Source of the DNA: Streptomyces sp. AC550_RSS872
GTDB lineage: Bacteria; Actinomycetota; Actinomycetes; Streptomycetales; Streptomycetaceae
Reading direction: 5' to 3'
Length of the DNA: 64,000 nt
Assembly (NCBI RefSeq): GCF_019049285.1
Contig: NZ_JAGMUL010000021.1
Location: 1-64,000 of the forward strand
Numbering within the stretch: the first letter of the stretch is position 1; each line of letters begins with the position of its first letter. Position numbers and translations under genes: made by a program. Below are positions 8,905-16,304 of this stretch, in pieces. The notes below the pieces were generated by a model. It did not search any database, was not told where the DNA came from, and saw nothing but the letters and a program-made list of their open reading frames with translations.

Positions 8905-9801
8905 GTGTCGCTCCAAATCCTGATACTCGCCGTCAGCGCCGCATGCTGTCTCGGCTTCGGCTTCGTTCTCCAGCAGAACGCGGCGCAGAAGGCGCCACTG
9001 AGCGACTTCCTCTCCCCCCGGATCCTGCTCGACCTGATGAAGGTGCCCCGCTGGCTTGGCGGCATCGGACTCATGGTGGTCGGCATGGCCCTGGGCGCGA
9101 TGGCGCTGGGCCAGGGCGAGATCTCCCTGGTGGAGCCCCTGCTGGCGACCAACCTGCTGTTCGCGCTCGCACTCTCCCGCCGCCAGACCAAGCGGCCACT
9201 GGGCCGCCAGGGCTGGACGGGTCTCGCCCTGCTCGCGGGCGGCGTCACGGCGTTCATCGTCGCCGGCCAGCCACATGGCGGCACGGCGCCCAGCGGTCCC
9301 TTCCGGCAGTGGCTGATCATCGGCGTCATGGTCGGGGTGGCCCTGCTGCTCACGGCGTACGCCAAGCGTTCGCGGCTCAGCGCGGGCCCTGCGCTGCTGG
9401 CCACGGCCGCCGGTCTGCTGTACGGCGTGCAGGACGCCCTGACGCGGGTGACCGGCCAGCGTTTCGCCGAGGGCGGCATGGCGGAGGTCCTGACCAGCTG
9501 GCAGCCGTACGCCGTGGTGGCCCTCGGCCTCACCGGCCTGATCCTCGTCCAGAGCGCGTTCGAGACGGCGTCCCTGCGGATGTCCCTGCCGGCCCTGACC
9601 GCCGCCCAGCCGCTGGCCGGCATCCTCTGCGGCGTCGGTTTCCTCGGCGACCGGCTGCGCGCCGACTCGGGTGCGCTGGCGTGGGAGGCCGCGGGGCTGG
9701 CCGGGATCGTGGTCGGCATCATCCTCCTCGGAACGCATTCCGCGATGCCCTGCGGGGCCGTGCAGCCGAAGCGGACGGCTGCGGCGGTGGCCACGACCTG
9801 A
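8905..9801 (+). CDS. DMT-family (EamA/NIPA-like) transporter
   Basis: The 298-residue product has about 9-10 membrane segments. The N-terminal helix LILAVSAACCLGFGFVLQQNAA and the motif GEISLVEPLLATNLLFALALS are typical of Streptomyces drug/metabolite transporter-superfamily proteins related to the NIPA/EamA group. GTG 8905 is preferred because GAGG lies 8 bp upstream and the hydrophobic helix then starts immediately; ATG 8887 is an in-frame alternative. No substrate can be inferred. Confidence 0.78.
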   Translation: MSLQILILAVSAACCLGFGFVLQQNAAQKAPLSDFLSPRILLDLMKVPRWLGGIGLMVVGMALGAMALGQGEISLVEPLLATNLLFALALSRRQTKRPLGRQGWTGLALLAGGVTAFIVAGQPHGGTAPSGPFRQWLIIGVMVGVALLLTAYAKRSRLSAGPALLATAAGLLYGVQDALTRVTGQRFAEGGMAEVLTSWQPYAVVALGLTGLILVQSAFETASLRMSLPALTAAQPLAGILCGVGFLGDRLRADSGALAWEAAGLAGIVVGIILLGTHSAMPCGAVQPKRTAAAVATT

Positions 9802-9822
9802 CCGTGTCGACGGCCCGGGTGT

Positions 9823-10087
9823 CCCTGGGGGCTGCGCCCCCAGACCCCCCCTGTCGGCCCTCCGGGCCTCGTCCTCAAACGCCGGACGGGCTGAAATACC
9901 CAGCCCCTCCGGCGTTTGAAGAGCGGGGTCTGGGGCGGACCCCCAGAAGGGGCGCGGGGCTGTATCGATGTGCGGCTCCACCGCGTGGGCGCGACCAGCC
10001 CCCACTCGCCCGCACCCGAAGAACGACCCGGGGTCGAAGGGGCGGAGCCCCTGGGGATGGGACGGGTAGGGGCGGCGGGGCGAGATG
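9823..10087 (+). repeat. Composite of dispersed intergenic repeats R1, R2 and R4
   Basis: The whole gap between the DMT transporter and the Nudix gene is repeat DNA. R1 (9823-9946) begins with the hairpin CCCTGGGGGCTGCGCCCCCA. It also contains paired AAACGCCGG / CCGGCGTTT arms around GGGCTGAAATACCCAGCCCC. R2 occupies 9947-10000. R4 (about 10030-10087) contains the GGGGCGGAGCCCC hairpin and GATGGGACGGGTAGGGGCGG. Copies of these units recur at 15506-15668 and inside the TPR gene at 56477-56604. The hairpins could act as transcription terminators. Confidence 0.85.
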
Positions 10088-10108
10088 CCGTACTGGTTGG
10101 ATGGCCCC

Positions 10109-10627
10109 ATGAGTTCCGCTGACGAGATCCTCGACATCGTCGACGAGCAGGACCGGGTCGTCGGGCAGTCGCCGCGTGGCGAGGCCTATGCCAAGGGGCT
10201 GCGCCACCGCTGTGTCTTCGTCGAGGCCCGGGACGCCCAGGGCCGCCTCTTCGTGCATCGCCGCACCCCGAACAAGCTGGTGTTCCCCTCGCGGTACGAC
10301 ATGTTCGTCGGCGGGGTGGTCGGGGCGGGCGAGTCATACGAGGACGCCGCGCTGCGCGAGGCCGAGGAGGAACTCGGCGTGAAGGGTCTGCCGCAGCCCT
10401 CGTACCTGTTCAAGTTCCTCTACGACGACGGTGCCGGGCAGACCTGGTGGTCGGCGGTGTACGAGGTGCGCTGCGAGCTGCCGGTGAGCCCGCAGGTGGA
10501 GGAGGTCGCCTGGCACGCCTTTCTGCCCGAGGACGAGGTGGAGCGGCGGCTGACGGAGTGGGTCTGGGTGCCGGACGGGCTGGCGGCGTACGAGCGGCTC
10601 AGGGCCTATCGGGCGGCGGCCGGCTGA
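10109..10627 (+). CDS. Nudix hydrolase
   Basis: This 172-residue protein carries a complete Nudix box fitting GX5EX7REUXEEXGU: G then E in GAGES, and REAEEELGV. The box lies within about residues 68-93. It would hydrolyse a nucleoside-diphosphate-linked compound with divalent metal. The N-terminal DEQDRVVGQSPRGEAYAKGLRHR resembles the isopentenyl-diphosphate isomerase-like/YfcD branch of the family, so an IDP-isomerase-like fold is possible, but the actual substrate is unknown. ATG 10109 is chosen by homologue-like N-terminus; ATG 10085, eight codons earlier with a better G-rich ribosome site inside repeat R4, is a real alternative. Confidence 0.82.
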   Translation: MSSADEILDIVDEQDRVVGQSPRGEAYAKGLRHRCVFVEARDAQGRLFVHRRTPNKLVFPSRYDMFVGGVVGAGESYEDAALREAEEELGVKGLPQPSYLFKFLYDDGAGQTWWSAVYEVRCELPVSPQVEEVAWHAFLPEDEVERRLTEWVWVPDGLAAYERLRAYRAAAG

Positions 10628-10666
10628 TCCGCCCCGGGTCGGCTCCACCCGGATAGGGTCGTGCAT

Positions 10667-11059
10667 GTGATCGAGTTCGTACGAAACGTCCGGCTGTGGT
10701 TCGCGCCGCAGGAAGTCCGGCAGGAGGGCGGCACTCCCGACTACCGGTTCTCGCTGGCGAACGAGCGCACCTTCCTGGCCTGGCTGCGTACCGCACTCGC
10801 CCTCATCGGCGGCGGCTTCGCGGTGGACCAGTTCCTGCCGGACCTGCGCTGGGGCTGGCGGGTCGGTCTTGCGCTGGCGCTGCTCGCGGCGGGCGTGCTG
10901 TGTTCGCTCCGCGCGGTCAACCACTGGGTGCGCTGCGAGCGGGCGATGCGCCGGGGCGAGGATCTGCCGGTGTCGCGGTTCCCGGCGGTGCTGAGCCTCG
11001 TGGTCGCGGTCGTCGCCGTCGCGATGGTCTTCGTCGTCCTCGTCGGGTGGGAGGGGTGA
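10667..11059 (+). CDS. DUF202 (YidH-family) inner membrane protein
   Basis: The 130-residue product contains the DUF202 signature LANERTFLAWLRTALALIGGG (about residues 28-48), followed by two further membrane helices. The family has no established function. GTG 10667 is chosen because AGGG lies 8 bp upstream; GTG 10661 is in frame but too close to it. The stop overlaps the start of a second DUF202 gene by four bases (GTGA), so the two are translationally coupled and probably form a hetero-oligomeric membrane unit. Confidence 0.82.
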   Translation: MIEFVRNVRLWFAPQEVRQEGGTPDYRFSLANERTFLAWLRTALALIGGGFAVDQFLPDLRWGWRVGLALALLAAGVLCSLRAVNHWVRCERAMRRGEDLPVSRFPAVLSLVVAVVAVAMVFVVLVGWEG

Positions 11060-11385
11060 GCGCCGGGCCGCCCGTGGAGCCGGTACGCGATCCGGGACTG
11101 CAACCCGAGCGGACGCGCCTCGCGTGGCGCCGTACGACACTGTCCGGCGCGGTGGCCGCCGTACTCGCCATGAAGACCGCGCTGCACGGCAGCCTCTCGG
11201 TGGCCGGGATCGTCGCCTGCGCCCTGTGCTGCGGACTGTGGCTGGCTTTCCTGGCCCTCGCCCACCGCCGCATCCACGCCCTGTCCGCATCACCCGAGCC
11301 CACGCCGCTGGCTCCCCGGCATGCCGCGGCCATGGTCCTGTTCACGATGGCCTTGGCGGTGTGCGGCGCCGCCCTGGTCCTGTGA
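11056..11385 (+). CDS. Second, shorter DUF202 membrane protein
   Basis: This 109-residue protein starts at a GTG whose last bases overlap the preceding TGA stop. It contains the DUF202-like QPERTRLAWRRTTLSGAVAAV (about residues 16-36) and two more hydrophobic helices ending at the C-terminus. Paired YidH/DUF202 genes of unequal length are common in actinobacteria. No function is known; coupling to its neighbour is the main clue. Confidence 0.8.
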   Translation: MSAGPPVEPVRDPGLQPERTRLAWRRTTLSGAVAAVLAMKTALHGSLSVAGIVACALCCGLWLAFLALAHRRIHALSASPEPTPLAPRHAAAMVLFTMALAVCGAALVL

Positions 11386-11402
11386 GGCCTCTCGAAGAGC
11401 CA

Positions 11403-11625
11403 AGGGGTGTTTTGAAAGTCCCGTGCGGTGCCCGCGCCCGCCGCGGCGGCGGCTGGTGTCGCAGCCGGTGCGTGCCCTCGGCGTGCCGGACGAAGGCCCT
11501 CGATGAGGGCCCCCCCGCTCGAGCGAAGCCGTGAGTGGCGGAGGAGCTACTTGGGCCTTTGGCCGGTGCGGCGAGGGTGCGTGCCGGGCGCCGTGGGCGC
11601 TGTGCGGGACCTTCAAAACACCCCT
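11403..11625. mobile_element. MITE-like 223-bp inverted-repeat element (copy 1)
   Basis: The element is bounded by 21-bp arms, at 11403-11423 and 11605-11625, that are inverted repeats with one mismatch (GGGGTGTTTTGAA followed by AGTCCCG or GGTCCCG). It has no coding capacity. Its interior shares blocks with the element at 35686-35932, such as CTCGGCGTGCCGG, GCCCTCG and CCGGTGCGGCGA. The right end carries CTAG, which also forms the TAG stop of the convergent oxidoreductase gene. The structure fits a miniature inverted-repeat transposable element; no transposase is present in the window. Confidence 0.7.
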
Positions 11626-12613
11626 AGGGGCTCTGGTCCGTCTCCTGCCACAACCCTTCCGGTGCCACCGGCTCCTCCTCCGTCTCCCAGTCCACCGTGA
11701 CCACGATCTTGCCCCGGGTGCGGCCCTCCTGGTTCAGCCGGTGGGCGTCCGCCGCTCGCTCCAGCGGGAAGGTCTCCGAGACGTGCACGCTCACCACGCC
11801 CTCCTCCGCGAGCTCGGTCAGCCTCAGCAGGTCCGTCGCGTCGGGGCGGACGAAGTAGTAGCGGCCGCCGTAGTCGAAGACGTCCGGGTCGGCGATCGAC
11901 ACCAGGCGGCCCTCGGGGGCGAGGAGGTTGGCCGAGGCCTTCAGTGCGCCACCGCCGACCGTGTCGAACGCGGCGTCCACGCCCTCGGGTGCGAGGCCTC
12001 GCACCCGTTCGGTCAGGCCGTCGCCGTACTCGACGGGTTCGCCGCCGAGGCCGCGGACGAAGTCGTGGTTGTGCGGGCTCGCCGTGCCGATCACCCGGGC
12101 ACCCAGATGGCGGGCGAGCTGGACGGCGATCGAGCCCACACCCCCGGCCGCGGCGTGCACGAGGACGGTCTCACCGCGCCGCACCTGAAGGATCCTGGTC
12201 AGCACCTGATACGCCGTCAGCCCGACCAGGGGCAGACCGGCCGCCTGCTCCCAGGTGAGGTTGCGGGGCTTGCGTGCGAGGGTGCGCAGGGGGGCGGCCA
12301 CGTACTCGGCGAAGGTGCCGTGGGAGAGGAGGTCCTCGCGCACATAGCCGATGACCTCGTCGCCGACGCCGAACTCGGTGACGGACACGCCCGGTTGGAC
12401 CACGACTCCGGAGACGTCCCACCCCGGCACCACCGGGAAGGCCGGCTCCAGCATCCGGTCCATGTGGCCCTCACGGCACTTCCAGTCGACCGGGTTGACG
12501 GCCGCCGCCCGCACCTTGACCAGCACGGAGTCGGGGCCGACGCGCGGCTCGCGCACCTCTCCGTATGCGAGCACCTCGGGCCCGCCGTAGCGTGTGTAGC
12601 TGATGCCCTTCAT
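11624..12613 (-). CDS. NADPH-dependent quinone oxidoreductase-like MDR protein
   Basis: The 329-residue product is a zinc-free medium-chain reductase of the quinone oxidoreductase group. It has an N-terminal MKGISYTRYGGPEVL, AAAVNPVDWKCREG, the GWDVSGVV segment, and the nucleotide-binding AAAGGVGSIAVQLA (about residues 146-159). It lacks the zinc-ligand cysteines and GHE motif of true alcohol dehydrogenases. It probably reduces enones or quinones with NADPH in the cytoplasm. Its TAG stop lies in the CTAG at the end of the neighbouring inverted-repeat element. Confidence 0.85.
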   Translation of the reverse strand: MKGISYTRYGGPEVLAYGEVREPRVGPDSVLVKVRAAAVNPVDWKCREGHMDRMLEPAFPVVPGWDVSGVVVQPGVSVTEFGVGDEVIGYVREDLLSHGTFAEYVAAPLRTLARKPRNLTWEQAAGLPLVGLTAYQVLTRILQVRRGETVLVHAAAGGVGSIAVQLARHLGARVIGTASPHNHDFVRGLGGEPVEYGDGLTERVRGLAPEGVDAAFDTVGGGALKASANLLAPEGRLVSIADPDVFDYGGRYYFVRPDATDLLRLTELAEEGVVSVHVSETFPLERAADAHRLNQEGRTRGKIVVTVDWETEEEPVAPEGLWQETDQSP

Positions 12614-12725
12614 GGGTTCGACCCTCCGGGGTGGCGGGACGCCACGCAAGCCGAATAGCCCGATATGCGGCGTTCGCGTGGCAGCCTGTCCGACGTCACC
12701 ACCCCCACCTCCGAAGGCGAGCACC

Positions 12726-13022
12726 ATGACCACCCTGCACACGGAACACCCCTCCCACACGCACACCCACGGTCCGGACTGCGGGCACACCGCGGTGCCG
12801 CACGGCGACCACACCGACTACGCGCACGACGGTCACCTGCACCGCGAGCACAGCGGCCACTGGGACGAGTGCGAGGCGAACGGGCACGTCGCACACGAGG
12901 GCCACACCCATCAGCACGGCGCCGACTGCGGACACGAGAGCGTCCTGCACGGCGACCACGTCGACTACCTCCACGACGGCCACCGGCACGCCCCCCACGA
13001 CGGCCACTGGGACGACCACTGA
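12726..13022 (+). CDS. Small histidine-rich metal-binding protein, two internal repeats
   Basis: This 98-residue protein is about one quarter histidine, plus Asp, Glu and three cysteines. It consists of two tandem copies of a unit running HTHGPDCGH, HGDHTDYAHDGHLH, HSGHW, then HTHQHGADCGH, HGDHVDYLHDGHRH, HDGHW. Such composition binds Zn, Ni or Co. No signal peptide is seen, so it is likely a cytoplasmic metal buffer. It is transcribed divergently from the oxidoreductase across a 112-bp gap, and a strong hairpin follows. I see no convincing Zur or Nur box upstream. Confidence 0.8.
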   Translation: MTTLHTEHPSHTHTHGPDCGHTAVPHGDHTDYAHDGHLHREHSGHWDECEANGHVAHEGHTHQHGADCGHESVLHGDHVDYLHDGHRHAPHDGHWDDH

Positions 13023-13073
13023 GCCCACCCCCGAGACCCCGGCCGCCTCGGCGCACTGGCCGAGAAAGGACCA

Positions 13074-13111
13074 CCGACAGCTCCCCGGCGCACCGAGCGG
13101 GGAGCTGTCGG
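13074..13111 (+). terminator. Strong hairpin after the histidine-rich gene
   Basis: CCGACAGCTCCCCG (13074-13087) pairs perfectly with CGGGGAGCTGTCGG (13098-13111) around a 10-base loop. It lies 51 bp after the stop of the small metal-binding gene. There is no long U tract, as is usual for streptomycete terminators. Confidence 0.75.
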
Positions 13112-13154
13112 CCTATCGTGGCCCCGATCACGTTCGGCTCGCCCACTGGACTAC

Positions 13155-13172
13155 ATACCGACTGGTCGGCAT
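13155..13172. promoter_or_regulatory. Putative TetR operator, site A
   Basis: ATACCGACTGGTCGGCAT is an imperfect palindrome 41 bp upstream of the phosphotransferase start. It shares the ACATACCGAC-Y-GGT core with site B at 18795-18812, which lies in front of the divergent SDR-ligase-TetR operon. The position fits repression of the phosphotransferase and acyl-CoA dehydrogenase genes. Confidence 0.65.
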
Positions 13173-13213
13173 CATGAGTCAGGTCCCGTTCACCTCCCCT
13201 TCAGGAGCGATGT

Positions 13214-14236
13214 ATGAGCCCCGACCATCCGCCCGGTCTCGATCTCGACCGACTGCGCGGCCTGCTCGATCGCGAGCGGCCCGGTCTGGCGCAGGGTCCG
13301 CTGACCGGCCGGCTGATCGAGGGCGGACGGTCGAACCTCACCTACGCGGTCTCCGACGGCACCTCGAAGTGGGTCGTACGCCGCCCCCCGCTCGGCCATG
13401 TCCTCGCCACGGCGCACGACATGAAGCGCGAGCACCGGGTCATCAGCGCGCTGCACCCGACCAGTGTGCCGGTGCCGCGGCCGGTGCTGCTGTGCGAGGA
13501 CGAGGAGGTGCTCGGGGCGCCGTTCTACGTCATGGAGTTCGTCGAGGGCACCCCGTACCGCACCGCCGACCAGCTCGCCCCGCTCGGCCCTGAGCGCACC
13601 CGGGGCGCGGTGCTGTCGCTGGTGGACACCCTCGTCGAGCTGCACGCGGTGGACCCGGCGTCGGTGGGTCTTGCGGACTTCGGCCGGCCCGAGGGCTTCC
13701 TGGACCGGCAACTGCGTCGCTGGGGCAAGCAGTTGGACGCCTCCCGCAACCGTGAGCTGGCCGGCATCGACGAGCTCCACGCGACGCTCGGCCGCCGGCT
13801 GCCCGCCTCCCCCGCCGCGACCGTGGTGCACGGCGACTACCGGCTCGACAACGTCCTGATCGGTGCGGACGACACGATCAAGGCGATCCTCGACTGGGAG
13901 ATGTCCACGCTCGGCGACCCGCTCACCGACCTGGGTCTGCTGGTGATGTACAGCATGCCGCTGGGCATGCCCGACTCCCCCGTCTCCACCACGGCCGAGG
14001 CCCCGGGCCACCCGGAACCGGCCGAACTGATCGAGCGGTACGCCGCACGTTCGGGGCGCGACGTCTCCGCGGTCTCCTGGTACACGGCGTTCGCCTGGTT
14101 CAAGCTCGCCGTGATCCTGGAGGGCATCCACTACCGCTACACGCTGGGCCAGACGGTCGGCCGCGGCTTCGACCGCATCGGCGACCTGGTCCCCGTCTTC
14201 ATCCAGCACGGCCTCACCACCCTTCAGGAAGGCTGA
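13214..14236 (+). CDS. APH-family phosphotransferase (ACAD10/11 kinase-domain-like, LvaA-like)
   Basis: The 340-residue product has the aminoglycoside-phosphotransferase fold. It shows the N-terminal SNLTYAV, catalytic loop VVHGDYRLDNVLI (about residues 206-218) and metal-binding ILDWEMSTLGDPLTDL. This subgroup matches the kinase half of mammalian ACAD10/ACAD11 and the bacterial LvaA, which phosphorylate the hydroxyl of 4-hydroxyacyl-CoAs rather than antibiotics. It is followed after 5 bp by an acyl-CoA dehydrogenase, the other half of that fusion. Operator A lies upstream. Antibiotic resistance is unlikely. Confidence 0.85.
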   Translation: MSPDHPPGLDLDRLRGLLDRERPGLAQGPLTGRLIEGGRSNLTYAVSDGTSKWVVRRPPLGHVLATAHDMKREHRVISALHPTSVPVPRPVLLCEDEEVLGAPFYVMEFVEGTPYRTADQLAPLGPERTRGAVLSLVDTLVELHAVDPASVGLADFGRPEGFLDRQLRRWGKQLDASRNRELAGIDELHATLGRRLPASPAATVVHGDYRLDNVLIGADDTIKAILDWEMSTLGDPLTDLGLLVMYSMPLGMPDSPVSTTAEAPGHPEPAELIERYAARSGRDVSAVSWYTAFAWFKLAVILEGIHYRYTLGQTVGRGFDRIGDLVPVFIQHGLTTLQEG

Positions 14237-14241
14237 ACGCC

Positions 14242-15456
14242 ATGGACTTCGCGTTCGACGCGCGCACCGAGGAACTGCGCGCCAAACTGCTCGCCTTCAT
14301 GGACGAGTACGTCTATCCGGCGGAGGCGGTGGCGGAGGAGCAGCGGGCCGCGCTGGCGTCCCCGTGGGACACCCCGGCCGTGGTCGAGGAGCTCAAGGCC
14401 GAGGCGCGCAGGCAGGGCCTGTGGAACCTCTTCCTCCCGGACGCCGAGTACGGTGCCGGCCTCACCAACCTCCAGTACGCCCCGCTGGCGGAGATCACCG
14501 GCCGTTCCCCGCAGCTCGCGCCCACCGCCACGAACTGCGCGGCGCCCGACACCGGGAACATGGAGGTGCTGGCCCAGTTCGCCGACGAGCAGCAGAAGAA
14601 GCAGTGGCTGGAGCCGTTGCTGGCCGGTGAGATCCGCTCGGCGTTCGCGATGACCGAGCCGGAGGTGGCCTCGTCCGACGCCACCAACATCACCACGCTG
14701 ATCGAGCGGGACGGCGACGAATACGTCATCACGGGCCGCAAGTGGTACATCTCCGGGGCGATGAACCCGGACTGCAAGATCTTCATCGTGATGGGCAAGA
14801 CGGACCCGGACGGCGACGACATCCGCCGCCAGCAGTCCATGATCCTGGTCCCCCGCGACACCCCGGGCGTCACCGTCAAGCGCGCCATGCAGGTGTTCGG
14901 CTACGAGGACCACTCCCACGGCGGTCACGCCGAGGTGATCTTCGACCACGCGCGCGTGCCGGTGTCGAACCTGATCGGCGAGGAGGGCGGCGGCTTCGCC
15001 ATCGCCCAGGCCCGGCTCGGTCCCGGCCGTATCCACCACTGCATGCGGCTGATCGGCATGGCCGAGCGGGCCATCGAGCTGATGTGCCGGCGGGCCGTGT
15101 CCCGTACGGCGTTCGGCAAGGCGCTGGCCCAGCAGGGCGTGGTGCACAACTGGATCGCCGACGCGCGCGTGACGGTCGAACAGCTGCGGCTGCTGGTACT
15201 GAAGACGGCCTGGCTGATGGACACCGTCGGCAACAAGGGCGCCCACACGGAGATCCAGGCCATCAAGATCGCCACGCCACGGGCGGTGGTCGACATTCTC
15301 GACCGGGCGATCCAGGTGCACGGCGCGGGCGGGGTCAGCCAGGACTTCCCACTGGCCGAGCTGTACGCCGGGGCGCGGACGCTGATGATCGCGGACGGTC
15401 CGGACGAGGTGCACCAGCGGTCGCTGGCGCGGCGGGAGCTGAAGAAGTACGTATGA
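14242..15456 (+). CDS. Acyl-CoA dehydrogenase family protein (ACAD11/LvaC-like)
   Basis: This 404-residue flavoprotein shows the acyl-CoA dehydrogenase layout: FAMTEPEVASSDA (FAD-binding, about residues 135-147), WYISGAMNPDC, LGPGRIHHCMRLIG, and the C-terminal IQVHGAGGVSQDFPLAELYAGARTLMIADGPDEVH. The ending and its tight coupling to an APH-type kinase match the ACAD10/11 pair. There the dehydrogenase domain acts on a phosphorylated 4-hydroxyacyl-CoA, eliminating phosphate on the way to a 3-hydroxyacyl-CoA. The exact chain length is unknown. It is translated directly after the kinase gene. Confidence 0.88.
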   Translation: MDFAFDARTEELRAKLLAFMDEYVYPAEAVAEEQRAALASPWDTPAVVEELKAEARRQGLWNLFLPDAEYGAGLTNLQYAPLAEITGRSPQLAPTATNCAAPDTGNMEVLAQFADEQQKKQWLEPLLAGEIRSAFAMTEPEVASSDATNITTLIERDGDEYVITGRKWYISGAMNPDCKIFIVMGKTDPDGDDIRRQQSMILVPRDTPGVTVKRAMQVFGYEDHSHGGHAEVIFDHARVPVSNLIGEEGGGFAIAQARLGPGRIHHCMRLIGMAERAIELMCRRAVSRTAFGKALAQQGVVHNWIADARVTVEQLRLLVLKTAWLMDTVGNKGAHTEIQAIKIATPRAVVDILDRAIQVHGAGGVSQDFPLAELYAGARTLMIADGPDEVHQRSLARRELKKYV

Positions 15457-15505
15457 CGCCGGTGGCGGCGGGGGTTTCTCGCCCCCCCGCCGCTACCCGT
15501 CCCGT

Positions 15506-15668
15506 CCCTGGGGGCTGCGCCCCCAGCCCCCGCTGTCGGCCCTTCGGGCCTCGTCCTCAAACGCCGGAGGGGCTGAAAGAACTCAGCGCCTCCGGCGTTT
15601 GAGGAGCGGGGTCTGGGGCGGAGCCCCCAGAAGGATGGGACGGGTAGGGGCGGCGGGGGCGAGAACCG
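15506..15668 (+). repeat. Dispersed intergenic repeats R1 plus R4
   Basis: This is a close copy of the R1 unit at 9823: CCCTGGGGGCTGCGCCCCCA, then the AAACGCCGG / CCGGCGTTT inverted arms. It is followed by the R4 end GATGGGACGGGTAGGGGCGG. It fills nearly all of the 215-bp gap between the convergent acyl-CoA dehydrogenase and TetR genes and may serve as a bidirectional terminator. Confidence 0.85.
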
Positions 15669-15671
15669 TCG

Positions 15672-16265
15672 TTATGGGCGGAGGGCGCGCAGGAGCAGGT
15701 CGGCCAGGTGGTCGGCGACCTGCTGAGGGCTGAGGGGGCCGTCCGGGCGGTACCACGTGGACAGGTGGTGGACGGAGCCGAAGTGGTAGTCCACCACCAG
15801 GTCGGCCGGGGTCGCCTTGGAGAAGACACCCGCCTCCTGGCCCTCCTCGACCAGCGCGCGGAAGCGTTCGTGGTAGCGCCGCCGCTCGGCCCTCACCTGC
15901 TTGTGCTTCTCCGGGCTCAGATGGTGCATGGACCGGAAGAAGATCATCGCGTCGTCGAGGTTCTCGATCGTCGTGACGACGACATCCGCCGCCGCGCCTC
16001 TGAGCCGCTTCTCGATCGGCTCGTCGGCGTCCGCGAACGCGTCCAGCCGCTCCTGCTGAACACGCAGCACACGCGCGTACACCTCGTGCAGCAGGTCGTC
16101 CTTGGAACCGAAGTAGTGGTACAGCGCCCCCTTGGTGACGCCGGCCGCCTCCACGATCTCCTGCACCGAGGTGCGGTCATAGCCACGCTCGGCGAAGAGC
16201 CGGGTGGCGGCGGCGAGCAGCCGCTGCGGGACGGGCGTACCGTCTCCGTCCGTCGTCCTGGCCAC
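15672..16265 (-). CDS. TetR-family regulator of the lva-like module
   Basis: The 197-residue protein has an N-terminal TetR helix-turn-helix (AATRLFAERGYDRTSVQEIVEAAGVTKGALYHYFGSKDDLLHEVY, about residues 18-62) and a helical ligand-binding domain with TetR_C-like STWYRPDGPLSPQQVADHLADLLLRAL at the end. The start is GTG 16265. It lies 39 bp after the acyl-CoA ligase on the same strand, so it is probably the last gene of the SDR-ligase-TetR operon and autoregulates through site B. It likely also acts at site A. The inducer is expected to be an acyl-CoA of the pathway. Confidence 0.85.
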   Translation of the reverse strand: MARTTDGDGTPVPQRLLAAATRLFAERGYDRTSVQEIVEAAGVTKGALYHYFGSKDDLLHEVYARVLRVQQERLDAFADADEPIEKRLRGAAADVVVTTIENLDDAMIFFRSMHHLSPEKHKQVRAERRRYHERFRALVEEGQEAGVFSKATPADLVVDYHFGSVHHLSTWYRPDGPLSPQQVADHLADLLLRALRP

Positions 16266-16304
16266 TGTGCCGCCACCTGCCCTTCCGAGATGTCTGCATG
16301 CTGT

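Noticed and set aside
13214..14236. Aminoglycoside resistance gene
   Set aside because: The fold is APH-like, but the subfamily and the adjacent acyl-CoA dehydrogenase point to the ACAD10/11-type kinase of fatty/hydroxy acid metabolism.
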